Assembly (NCBI GenBank): GCA_930367205.1
Contig: OV884011.1
Coordinates: forward strand, 113,451,139-113,515,138
DNA length: 64,000 nucleotides
Origin: Acanthosoma haemorrhoidale
Taxonomy: Eukaryota; Arthropoda; Insecta; Hemiptera; Acanthosomatidae
Direction: 5' to 3'
A program made the translations under genes and the position numbers. Shown piece after piece: positions 35,640 through 49,300 of the stretch (positions are counted from its first letter, which is position 1; the number at the start of each line of letters is the position of its first letter). Below the pieces are notes generated by a model, which saw only the letters and a program-made list of their open reading frames with translations, was not told the origin of the DNA and made no database searches.

Positions 35640-37350
35640 GCAGGAGGATGGATGTTGTTCAGCCTACTGACAGAAGCAACTGGCTGACGTTTAGCGTATT
35701 CTCTCACAACACAAATCTGAAGCTTGGTGTGAATTTGGAAGTCATCCAAGTGGATCGAACGACTTTACAGCACGGAGATCACAGTAAGTTCTGGGAGCTG
35801 GTGAAGGCCACCACGACCTCTACTGACTACTGTGAAGCAACAAGCGAAGAAACTGGCCAACCGCTACGCTGGGGACATCACGGCTAGGGCAGGCAACTAC
35901 CACCCACCTCTTATGTTGGAACGGGGAACAGAACGACAAGTTCGTATCTCCGAAGCATCTCAAGATGATTATTTGTTAGTGTCAGGGAAACCAGGTACCC
36001 GAGCTCGACGGGATACAAACGGTTCTGCTGAAACAAATGGCAAGGAGAGGGATCGTAAAACTCACCAATCTGTACAATCCTTGTATCAGGTTGTGATACT
36101 TTCCAGGCACACGGAAACTACCACACTTGGGGAAGATTCTGGATAAAATTCTTTTGAATTATCTCAAAGACTACTTTGTGGACAATGACATCACATTACC
36201 TACCAGAGTAGATAGGATTTCAATCCAGCCTTAGCACGTAACATCAAATGAACTTAACCACAGCTATGATTTTGTTAGACTGCACGCAAGCATCAACCCT
36301 CAACCCATCAAAAGTTTCCAACAGGTCAGTTCGCCAAATGCTTGGTCACCGGGAAAGCCCAGAGCAGCTCTACACGATGCTAGCTTTCTGAACAACCAAC
36401 CACTGCGGGTGCGAGTAGGACATACTCTACGAAGCTGTGCCTCTGATATGTGGAGTAACTTAAGGAGTCGTGCTGTCCCCAGTTCTTTTCAACGTGTACT
36501 CGTCTGAAATCGTTTAAGAACCCTGTAGTTGCTTCCTTTGCTGACATCATGTGTACAGTAGCAGCATAAACTCCTAGAGTGCTCTTCAACAAGCCAATAT
36601 CAGCGATAGATTGGGGAAGCTCAACATTACTGTGGACGCTGGAAATACTGACTGCTTAATATTTTCATTCCAGATGGGAAAGAAACCGTTGTCTACTTCC
36701 TACACTGTAGGAATGCAACAACATCAAGTCCCATCACATTCTTGCCTGGTCTAAGTCTGAAAATCCAGACTCATTCTGTTGTTGGGACTCCATATAGAGG
36801 GTTTGCAGTTCTTCTGAAGCTATATACCTTAGCATGAAATCTTGTACGGCCAGATAATAATCTAGGACAGCTAGTAGTTTAGTGAAACCCATGTGGCCTG
36901 GAGCCTTGTAATCACTGATGGGAAAAACCTATTGTACTCCCCTTGGAAGAGGATATCCATTATCCCAGGACAACAGGCTTGACCCCTGTACTAGGTTATG
37001 AATTACATCATAAGAGGTCATGCAGTATGTTTTGGTTACCCTAAGCAGAACCACTCTATGTACTTGTACCAGCTTGGTAATGTGGGACTCCATTAGTTAC
37101 ACAATGCAGCACTTTGATAAAGTGGAACAGTACCTTCCTCTAGGGACCAAGAATGACACATTTATAAAACCTATTCGTGGTTTAACGGGAAGAACCTAAT
37201 ACCCCACAGAGATCCAACAACCCTCATTGCTACTCTTTCTGATAGCTACCTACTCATTCATATAGGGGGTAGCAATAATCCTGATCAGCCTTTTATTCAC
37301 CTGGCTTTTCTGGTCAAACTTAAAAAAATCACACAGATTTCCTCATGTCA
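35640..37350 (+). mobile_element. Decayed Jockey-like reverse transcriptase
   Basis: On plus, broken frames give VPELDGIQTVLLKQMARRG (degraded KAPGPDGI), KLTNLYNPCIRL, FLNNQPLRVRVGH, GVVLSPVLFNVYSSEI and RLGKLNITVDAGNTDCLIFS. The blocks are in the correct RT order. It faces the opposite way to the ORF1 fragment just to its left. Confidence 0.75.
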
Positions 37351-38019
37351 CACAAAGATCACAGGAGCAGAATACTATTCCATCTCAAGGTCGCATTCCA
37401 GACATCCTGGAATTCCATCACTGTGTCACAGCATTAAAGAAAAACAAGATTTTGTCAATAAAAGATGTCATGAGTTATAATAGACAGACCTGTGTGCAAG
37501 GGATAATAAATAAAAATTGGAATTAAGAAGGTATTAATGATGTCTTAACACCATTACCTTATGATTTAAAACTAATTATACACAAATAGTCAAATCAAAT
37601 GAGAGAAATTGACAGAAAATGCATTCCTCAGCTGGAAAAGAAATTCTAGGATATCGACCGATTGTGAGTTCCTTGCGAATGGCCTATGGTCTGGAAGTAG
37701 ACACCATTCCCAAACCATAAATGCCTTTTATAAGATTGTAATTGATAAGGTACATTAATGGGAGATCGCTAAGACTATTATTTTGAGTGTGATTATGGCC
37801 ATTTCACCTAGTACTAACTTAACCTTTGGTATGGTAGTTTTGTTTTTATTTTGTAGGCTATTGTTGGTAATGTAACAAAATAACCCAATAAATCAATTTT
37901 TGAAGATAAGTTTAAAAGTTATGTCTATTATAGGATTGGTTACAATTAAATTGTGGGGCAATTTTTTTCCTACTTACTCATAGAGTAAAAATAAAAAACA
38001 AGAATACTTTATATTTAAC

Positions 38020-40214
38020 AAAACAATTTTATTAACACTATATGTACATTATAAACAATAGAAAATGTGGATCCAAATAAAAATAAACCTCCTTAAAATA
38101 AATTTAAAGTCAATTAAAAACAAAATGAAAATAATTATTTATAAGTTTCTACCTACAATAAATAATCTACAATATGTACGTGTTACTCTTTAAGAGAATA
38201 ATCTGATTCATTAGCTAAAAACATGGACATATTTCCAAGACAACACTCCAGCCTATAAAATATAGGCTGTAAAACAATAAATAAATTAATAACATATCTT
38301 TTGATATATAATAAAAACTGTCATGTAAACTTTTACTACATTTTATGCACTAAACTTCTACAGTTTCCAAAACACTACATTTATACATATATATTACCAA
38401 AATGTTCTCTCTAAGTAACTTAATATATAATAAATACAGCTTTCACTGAAAATCACTAACAAAGAAAAGGAAAACCCTGAGCTTCGTTTAAGGTAATTTA
38501 TTATTTAAACTTAACTTAATTATCTCAATCGGTAGAATACATTTCAACTTAAACTCTAAGAAATATAATTGAATGCCTAACAGAAAAATAATGGTTTTAT
38601 TTACACAATTATCTGAGCATGATTTTCCATTTTGCTTGCCTGTTTAGATAGATTTTTCAGTAACAGTTTGTAATTTGTCGGCCATTGACTAATGGATGTT
38701 TTTCTTCATATAAATCACAATTTTAAATCAGAGTGATTTACAGTTGAAACTGTATTTATTGTGAGGTATGGTTAAATTCAAAGCTGTCATTTCTTACTTT
38801 AGCTCCTCATAACTTACAATTTACATCAAAGACACATTTATAGCCTCATTATTAATTTTGTTTGTTATACAACAGCGTATTTAAATGTAAAAATGGGTAC
38901 CCTTATGTGCTATCCGGACAAACAGATACTGAATATGGTTATTATCCATTTGGACTATCACTTTTATTTTAATGGTGGTTATATTCATGTGTTGTATTGT
39001 TATATAGTGATTTGCTAAGTTTCAGGATCATGAGGTTAAAAAAAAAACGGGTTAAGCAATACCAATCACCACCATTTGGAATCCTACTTAGCTGAATTTA
39101 TATTTTAATAAATAAATTTTTGTATTGTGGCCTCTGGGACAATATGCAGCATTGTTATAATAAAAAGGTCATATGACCGGATAACACAGAGGAATCTCAT
39201 GTTGAATGGATTCAAAACCAATCTAAAAACATTACAGATTTGTTTACCTATAGTAATTATAAAAAGATAAATTTATAAACAATATCACTCAATTACCTTT
39301 TCTTTAACAAAATATTCAATAAGCACACAAAAACAAAAATATCAACTTTTAACTTAAATACCCTAAGCAATTTATTAGTTTTGAGAGACCATCTCATTAA
39401 CCACTTATGTTTCAAGTGAACAAATATAAAAATAACTAAAACTATTAAAAATAATTTTTAATTAATCTCTAAATTGATCAAGAAACCATCAGATGCCATA
39501 AACACAGTTGATTTTAGTCTTTTCATTGCTTTTGAAAAATTAAAAAACATATGCGCTACAAATTTATTGCACGATAAAAACATTTACTATACTACAATAT
39601 GAACTCTTCAATTACTGATATAATATAATAAAGCCGATATAAGAACATTCATAGGTTAAGAATTCCTCTGGAAAGGAGTGAACATTTATATAAAATCGTG
39701 CCACATTTAACTTCAACAATAAATATTTTGTTAAAAGGGAATATTCACTAATAAGAAATAACCAAACAATAGCTTTGCTAAAACACGTTCAGAGTTAATG
39801 ACAGGTTTCTACCCATTTCAAAAATTTCATATCATAAATCGTAATGGAGACAAATTTTCTTTTGTTTCCTAATATCATAAGAAAACACCGAAGTTTCGAT
39901 CATATTAAAACAAATATAATGATCACTCAGGTTGAAAGTTTTTAGGAATAAGTAATTGGGAATATATAACTATGAACTGGACAAATACAATATCTAATAT
40001 TTTTCTTACAATTACATTATTTTTTATTCTAAACCAAAACAGTCCACTTACAATACACAAAGAGTATTACTCTGATAAGATCAATACTTTGTAAATTTAA
40101 TTTACAAATTAAAATCAGATGGAGTGTGTAACTATGGTAATACGCCATTGATAAGAAAAAAATTGATGTATGTCTAAATATCTGTGCTAAATTGAACATG
40201 GTACTGTGCTAAAT
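38020..40214 (-). other. Probable Tgi 3' UTR
   Basis: AT-rich DNA with no ORF follows the Tgi stop. On the minus strand AATAAA-type signals occur repeatedly, a good cluster lying near 38025-38035. A short perfect hairpin AGCCTATA-AAA-TATAGGCT lies at 38250-38268. The true end cannot be fixed. Confidence 0.3.
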
Positions 40215-40324
40215 CTAAGACCTCCTAATTTCTTCACTGTCAGGCTTCTTTCCTTCTGTTTCACTTTGAAGTTTCCTCCAGTGATCTTCTGTAATACCAA
40301 GGGCTTTTGCAAAATGGTCGTCCA
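40215..40324 (-). CDS. Tgi: Tgi last exon with Tondu domain 2 and stop
   Basis: Acceptor TTTCAG|TGGAC. Encodes VDDHFAKALGITEDHWRKLQ, then a charged tail ending EEIRRS and TAG (40217-40215). The intron falls in phase 1 exactly at the Val of VDDHF. Confidence 0.95.
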
Positions 40325-43300
40325 CTGAAACAAATAATTTTAATCAATTAAATTTATTGAAGAATAAAATGCTGTATTTTGAATAATACAAAGAAAGAAC
40401 AGTTAGAAAATTAACTCCATCACTGTCCATATTTTGTAAGAAAAACTGGAACTGACAACAAAATCTTTTTAGGGTTTGTTTCGTTTACAATGTGATCAAT
40501 GACAATAAAATAATGTATTTTCGTTAATTATGTCATAAAAGTAATTTCTATCCATTTCATACTTAAGTTTTTTTTAAATATACAAACCTTTGATTCTTAC
40601 ATGGATGGAAATATTATACAATCATACATTCCTTTTATTGTAGGCCATGCTACATTTTCAGAAAGAAATAAAAGATGAAATACATGATCAACAATAACAC
40701 AGGCCAACAGGTGTTTTGATGCCAGAGTATTTGGAGCTGATTTCAATCAATTCGATTCCCTAAATTCAAATGTGGCATTAGTTAGAGATAGTGGCATAAG
40801 ATAGACTTAATCTTCCCTAAGACCAAAGCTATGGTGTTATATTTTTCATTAATTTTTATTGAATGAGCAACTGGTATAGAATCATATGTATTCCGATTAT
40901 GCAGAAGAATATATTTCAAACTTCTCTTTGAGTTGTCAATAAATAGGCACCAGTCACCTGGCAATAGTAAGGAAGACCCATTTTTTCCAGGAGTCCTCTA
41001 ATTTCATGACAAAATACAAGATTGCCTTCTTGAGAGAAGAAGGGTAGCTGACCCTTTTTCTCTTGTACAGTTAAAGGTAATTTTAGTTCCTTGTTCCAGA
41101 TAATATTTGTTCTGTAAACTTGAACCCAGTAATTCAGAAGCTTCTTTTGGCAGGTTGATATCTCTGTTGAGTTTATTTAACTCATCCAGAGTTGAAACAT
41201 TGAGGAATTAATGACATCCCCTCATAATCACTGTCACCTTCCTTAGTATCATAAGGGTGATAAGAGGGACAACACACGTCCTCACATAGCTCTGGTAGCT
41301 AGTGAAACATTGGGATTGACACTTCCTTTGAATGAAGGACCGGGTATCTTGCAGAGACTAAATCAGGCTAAGTCCACTTGCAATGGTTGTTTCAATTCAT
41401 TCCTGTAATAATTACTATGCACAAATAGCAGTCATCGAAATGGTTTTTGGGTTCTCTACAAACCATTGGTAGGCCTAATTTCAGACTTTTTCTTTTCCCG
41501 GTAGTTCACTGTTGCAAATGTTCTGTACAAGTCTTGATACAGTGCCCAGATTTTATCTGGATCAGCAAGCCTAACATCAAAGTATCCAAGATAAGCTCTC
41601 TTTACCAAGTCACTGACAGTTTTTCTGTTTTCTTTTAATGTCTATTCCCCGCATTTTTAGCAAAACACATCACGATGATTTACACAACTTTTTCTACTTC
41701 AACTCATTTTAATTATATTCAACAACTCAGTACATTTTAGGTTAACTCTATAACAACTCTTTCTTAAACACAAATATCATGCGAGGCCCACTTCAATCTA
41801 CCCTGCTTGGTGAGAACTCACAAACTAACCTCAGCTGTAGTTGAAGTGTTGAAGGTCATCAGATGGTTACTCCATCTGGTAGATTTTCCTGGAACTAACT
41901 AGACTGTAGACTGACAATATGGCAATTATACAGGAGCCAGCAGTCTTTGCATGTGTGATTTAGAACTGCACGTTAAAAAAAACTCTGATCTAAAACAGTA
42001 GCGCAGATAGAGAAACACTGATTTCATATTTAGATTTAGCACCTCAAATATAGCTAAAATCAGTTCTAAAATCCTAAGCACAAGTTTTTCGTGTAGGCCT
42101 GTGTAATAATAAAACGTATGGCGATGATGGTCACCTCTGGGCTAAGAGATGGGGAAACTAAACCTCTCGAAGAACTATCTTAAATTTAACTTAACCGAGA
42201 CTTTCATGACTGTCTGCTGCCAACATTCAGAAAATGTTGAAGGGGTTATGATGTTGAATAATAGATTTGTGAGCAAGAGCAGCAACAAATCAAAGAACCT
42301 GGCATGCCTTAATCAAGTGCATTTCAAGCAGGTCACAGCTCTCCTTTCTCTAGTGGGAAGTATATGTGTATATATCATGTATTTTTCTCAGAATTGCATA
42401 CTAAATTTGTTGAAGAATTTTTGAAGTGCTTTTGACATAGTGATTAAATAATGGGCCACCCCATACCCCGGCTTTTTATAAATGATACAATGATGCTTTT
42501 ATAAAACACCAGTTTGTGATGAAGCAATAAATTGGGTAGAAGTAAGAAGGTGGGAAAGCTAGTAAAACCTGCTCGAGTTTTTTAGAGCCCCTACTAGGAC
42601 TATTTTGTTGATTGAATGCTTACAATTAAGCATTTCCTGCAAAGATATTATGAGGAAACCTTAAAACATCTAGTCAAAATAAAATTTGAGTATTTATTAA
42701 AAATTACCAGAAAGGGAAGAAGAATCATTTTTTTCAAAAGAATCACTGGTATCACCTTCTTCTGCAGAACTTAGGTAATCTTTACCAAGTGATCTCCTAA
42801 AATGTTCATCAATCATAGGGTCACAAACTCCTCCACATTCTGTAACTGTGCAAAAAAAAAAAAAAAATATATGAATAATATAAGTATATAATAACCAAAA
42901 TACAATTTTCTACAAGTAAATATTATTTTTTTTAAATTACTAGCTGTGCTATGTAATATAACTGGCGTAAAGTCTAATAATTATTAGTTAAAGATAAAAA
43001 TATTCTGGTGTAGAGGCTAGGTAATTTGTATTATCCTGATGAGGAAAAACCAATTTCAGGGATCTATTGACCATCCCCAGACCATCTTTAGAATTCTTCA
43101 TCTCCTATGATAAGAAGAAATACATCATATCCTTCTCATTCATCTCATCTACTCTGGCTTTATCTTTTTAGTATTCCTACATCCGACCCTTTAAACATTG
43201 GGGACCTGGGGGGTCCCAATTAACTGGGCCTTTGGCACTGAGTTTATCAAATATCTGAAGTAGTACTGATACAAAGCAAATCTGTCAGCATGAGCCAAGA

Positions 43301-46300
43301 GCTGGGGCTGATCTTTCCTGCTTAACAGAATTCTGTTGGCATTGGTATAGAGAGGAGAAAAAATAATGACGAATCGGTTTGAGTGTATTACTATTTTTTT
43401 CTCGGTAAATCAATAATTATTAAAATATTAATTCAGTCCATAGGAGTTCTAATGATACTATTTTACTACAATATTTAAGCACTGATTACTAAATTTAAAA
43501 ATATTTGACTAGGTATGCCCTACGGCTTTCTTCCTTTAAAATAACAATACTAATCCACAATGGAACCTCTTTTTGAATCAATAAAAAAAATAGGTTTTTT
43601 TTTTTAACCAAACCAACCTAATAAAAAACCAAACAATGACAAATTAAGGAAAGGAACATAACTGTTCATGTTAAATAAAGGCCATGTTAATGTAATAAAC
43701 ATTAAACTTATGTACATTACTAATTACTATTATAGTGGATTAATAACTAAATGAGTAAATTACCTGTTCGATTTGTTGAATTTGTAGTGATCACTGTAGT
43801 CCTAGCATGTTTCTGGTTAGCGATTGTCTGGGAATAAGAGGGAGGTGAACCCCTCAATTTTCTAGTTGACAAGTCAATAGGTTCCCTACTACAAAAGTTA
43901 CAAAAAGGCTGTATTAATTAGAACATTAATAACAAATTTTACCAATAATAATTTATACCATTCACAACAGATAATAAAAATATACATTTTCTGATTTTAT
44001 TATTTGTTTCAGTTAGTGGGGGGGGGGGGGGGAGTAAACTGGATAGGGATAGCTGAGTCAGGAATTTTTTAAGGGGCGTCTAAAGTTTTAGGGAGCAAAC
44101 AATTATATTTAAACCTCTTTAATTATTTCATATTTTATTTCTTTTTTTATCACCCTCAACACTTCTCTTGGCCACACCACAGTGAACTTATTCGATAACT
44201 CTACTTAATTGACATGTACTGTTAACAAATTAATAAGAGGTATCGTTTGTGGTTTTGAGCAGTTTAGAATATTTTGTGATACCTAAGTTTTATTTTGTTA
44301 GTGCCTCAGGACCATCATCATCATCATCATTTAAATGTTAATTTATGTTATATGTGCAATTTATGAATTAAATTAAAAAAAATGATTAAACTTGTTTAAA
44401 TAAACTTACCCGATCCTGGGAAAGTGAGTTGCATAGTCAGGAGGATCTTTCCTGAGCCTTTGTCTCCTCCATTTTCCACCTGCTTCTTCTCGACATTTTG
44501 ACAGCCTTGCTTCATCTGAAATATACAAATAATACTAAAGTTAAGTAAGAATATATATGTAAGTACAGTAACATAGGAAATTATGATAGTTATTCACTGT
44601 GTCATTTAAAAGCTTTTAGGAAATTTAAGTTTTATTCGTTTTGACCTATAGATAAAAAAAAAAATTAAACCAGAAAATTTTAAGGTCATATAAAAGTAAT
44701 AATAAATAAATAATTCTAAAAATGAACTGCACAAATTTTGAAAAAAATCCACCTTTACTCATTAACACCAGAATGAGGACAACTGTGCTGAACAAGAAAC
44801 ATTTGCCATCATAGTTTTCATTAATTATTTGGTGTTGTACTTACTTGGACTCCAGTAAATGTCCAAGTCCACGCATCAGAATTTTGCAAAAAAAGTTCAC
44901 TTAACCACACATATCAATTGGGCAGATTTTTAATTTCTATAAAGAAATAAAAATCGTTATAATGATTGCGGGCGGAGTGAAATTCACCATATCATGGTGA
45001 CTGGTTTAGTAAAAATGCTTTTCATATAGATTCAAAGCTGTCATGGGCATATAGTATTTTGTCATTTAAAAGCTTTTAGAAAATGTCATTTTTATTTATT
45101 TTAAATAGGTAATTATAAAATTCGACATCTCATGTTTTATTAATTTTTTGTTGTTTTAGCCACTTTTGTCACGTGTGTTGTTGGGAAGGGTGAAAATGGT
45201 GAGATCTTGAATGTTATATCCTATTCTATATGACAAAATATTTTTTCAAGGGGCTGGTTTTATTTGCAGCATAACTGGGACATCAAATAGAAATAATATG
45301 AAAAATAGCACGCCTCTAATCGAATTAAGATTATCATCTTGTGAACAAGACTTATATACAAATTTTATTAGCTACAAAGCTAGAATATCTCAAATTGATA
45401 TTCTCGATCTAATCACCTAATGCCTGGAACATTTTGTAAAATGTACGCAATTTTCGGATGGTATAGAGAAATAAAAAAATATTAGTTTCTAGGTCACAAA
45501 TGAAAGGAACATTTTTCATTTGAAATTAGCCACGATCGCTAACGTGGAACAAAGAAGTTATAAAGTCCTTGTTGAAAACATACATCTGGCGTGACAACTA
45601 TACTATCTTCCACGAAAACCTTGTAGTCCATTCATACCGCTAGCTTGTTTACAATCTGTGAGAACTCCGCCATTGAAATATCAAAGCTAACATTTGATCT
45701 ATGAAAAAACACAAGTATCTATTCTTAGTCCCTCTACTCTAGGGCTCAAAGACCAAGCAAAACTCGTTATTTCACTTTTAATAAGAAATAAAAATAAAAG
45801 CTAATAATGCCGAAACACCAGAAAATTATTAAGATATTTATATCTCAGGCTAAAAGTAAATTGAAACGTGAAATGTAATAAAAGAAGTTAATTGCTTGTT
45901 ATACCACTTCATTCATTGTATTGTCACTCCACCAATAATAAAAAAAAAATATATATATATCCAACATATATCACTATATATATTAACAACATATATAAGT
46001 AGACTGACTCTCAATACAGCATAATAATTACTTGATAGACCCTAATACTAATGTTTATTCTCACGAAAACATGGTAGGCAACGAGAAATCATTAGCTCCT
46101 GCTTCTAATTTTCGTTTTCATAAAATTAATTAAGCATCGAGTTCATATCTTACTTTTACCCTCTAATTATATCATACCTCACAGAACATAATGCAGACAT
46201 AAGCTGATCTTTCATCAACCAAAGCCGATATCCCAACAAATACATTACTCATAAGAACATAATTGCTCCAGAAAAATACTTGTCCCATCATACCACGAAA

Positions 46301-49300
46301 AGAATTCGCATAAAGAGAAAATTCCAGTGTAGGACGAAATCATACTCTATCAAATTGAGGTATGTATGCGTAGGAAAATTCTGATTAAGGAACCACTTCG
46401 AAGAATAATAGGGAAATATTCGAAAGATTATTCTATCCCAAGTCTGAAACGAAGTACGCACCGAAGTAGATGAAATTACACACGCAATCTGGCCGGAACG
46501 TGAAATTATTATGGGGGACGTGCCTCAGGGTACAACGCTTCGGCCACTATTGTATCTCATGCTTCAAGATAAACCTAACGAACTTCTAAAACACACAGTA
46601 TGTGACTGAGTCTCCAATCCTCTGATCTCTCAATCCAGAGATCTGTAGTCTTAGCATAACATTTTCATTATTTAAAAGATTTTTATTTGTAGCTAACCGA
46701 ACTATTTTATTTTTATGAAATATGAACTAAATTGAATTTTTTGAAAAATGAATAATCAAAATAAATGACATAAAAAGCGAAGGGGTGTAATATTGAGAGA
46801 TACAACAAGCGATTTTATTTTTTTGAATGGTTATTAAAACGATTGTGGAACCACTATCAAGAGTTTTTCTATTAACAATATTACTACTTATAAAATATTT
46901 TTTTTCAAGCAACTGTTTCACATTTAAGTTATAATATTAATTGTATAACTATTTCACAATAACTTATTAATCCTTTAAAATAGCTTTTTGGACGTGAATA
47001 TACCCGAATTAATTTTTGGATTGAAACGTATTAATTTTTATTTATTCACATTCTCAAAATTCACCTGGAGAAAAATGTCTCAGTATTCAGTTAATAATAA
47101 GTGGGTTTTGCAGCAGCTAGCTTTTAAAGGCGAAAATACGCCAGTGAAAAGATGAAGGCATGCACCTTCCCCCTATAGTCTCACTTCTGTCACCTCGTTG
47201 GTCATAATGACGTAAACATTCGACCAATGTAAACAAATGATTAATTCTCGCATCTGCAAAAATGATGTGATTACAAGTATGGGGATACATTTAAGCCTGC
47301 ACAATCTAGCCTGTTGAATTGACATTAGAGGATTTTCACCTAATTCACGTTTTAAGCGCAATCTTAGCTCACCTACCCCACCGTAGGACCATTTTTTTAA
47401 TTATTTTTATCTTTTAGATGTTTATTCGGGTGACTCAAGTCGCTTAGTGAAATGAAGTATGTCACGTACTCTACTTATTTTGCCGGTATTTTTGCCGAGA
47501 CACTTGACAGAAAATATTTTTGAATAGCCATTTTTTTACTACAGATACATGCGTCAAAACATATCTAATTCGTTTTCATGAATCTTGGGATTTGGAATTA
47601 GTCCATGAGCAAGATTCTGTACGATCTAAATTACAATATTATATAGTCTGTACAACTTGTACTACTAATATAACTTATGTGCAGGGATGTGATGTGCTCT
47701 GTGTTAAATATTTTCATTTTACATAAATATCTCTTTATGATGAGTGGATGAATTTGCTGGGATATCGGGTGATGAAATACAGACATTAGATTTTCAACAA
47801 ATTTATTAATGGACAACGTGTGAACAAATTTGTTTATCTCATTCATAAATTGAGGACTAACAATTCTCATTATAGATACCATTAATACTTCAAGGGTGTA
47901 GACTTTCGCAGTACAGTTATCCTTTAATATATATGTATATAATACATACTTATATTCATGTATATACATTAGAAATGTAAATTTAATTCTTTATAGCTTA
48001 GCTTACAATACAGTTATTTTTGCCGTACAATGAAACAAAAGCGTATATTTTCGAAAACGGGGCTTTTGCCACCATTTTGCAATATGGGGGCAACGAAGTT
48101 CAAATGTGGCAGGTACCAACATTTTTTCAGAGATCATCTTTTGTTATTTACTAAATAAATAATCTTAAAATGCCAACAAAATATAGATGAGAGATTTCCT
48201 CTGAAATATGCTCTAAGTAATTTAAAAAAAATTTAATCCTAATACAATTACACATATATACCTTATATTTTAATATGAGCCACCGAATCAATTGATTGCT
48301 AAAGTTTATGAACTGCTAAAAGACAAACGATGGTTTAAAGTGTTTTGACTACTAAACAAATGTGGGCGACACAAGAAATACTACTCCATTGAAGATTTAT
48401 AAACTTGTTCGAAAAAAAAAAGTTTTATCTTTGATCTTCCTTCCGACACTTTAGGTAGCTGCTAGTAGTGTGGACATCGGCGTTTTAAAAAAATAAAACT
48501 AGTGCCAAATTCTTTAATCAAGTTAAATACAGATGCACTAATATTTATGATGATCAAAGATTGCTAGTATATTTATGGAGTTTATTTGTTGCACTCGTTG
48601 GAGTTCATTGACTGTCACTGATTTTAATAAAATATTTTTTGATGGTATTAGGTCAAAAAATTATTTAACACATGTTCTGGCATTTCTTCTAAAGGATAGA
48701 AGGCCCCAAAAAAACATTTATGCGCTAAACATTGGTGGCTTTTAAAGATTTTTATTTGGTAATTATATGGATGACAAAATAAGTTTAAATCACACACTAT
48801 TCTTTAATTTTTTGGTAGAGAATATAAAAATTAACTTTACATTCAAGCTAAAAAAAAAAAGAGCGAGAATAAAAAAAAAAATCTGCGACTTAATATTTTT
48901 TTTGGGTACTTCCATCCAGGATTCATTGGAAGGCACCCGCCCGGATTCGTGTCGATAAATTGTCGACCTAATATTGCACACAATTTTGGTTGAAATCAGT
49001 ACTGTATAGTCGGGACCTCTCCGTGTTAGTTGGTACTATAAAAGAGTTAAAACACAGAAATAAAAACACCCTTCCTACCATAAGTTAAGCACCAACAAGG
49101 GTTGGAAACAAATAAGCAAATTTGAGACATGAAAGCTATCCAAATCCCATCAGAATAGTTCATACATCAAACAACGCGGAATCGAACAATCTAGGACACA
49201 GTGCTAAATCAGTGTTCTATTTGTTTCGTCCAGGAATGGAACATCTACTTTTTTCTAATCCCATCAACGCCGTACAACACATTGAACACAGTCGAAAATT

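Noticed and set aside
44410..44515. ATG-initiated alternative frame (MKQGCQNVEKK) in the Tgi exon
   Set aside because: It meets a stop in the next exon and does not reach the Tondu motifs.
47631..47969. 112-residue minus ORF
   Set aside because: Tyr/Ile-rich translation of AT-rich DNA with no motif or splice context.
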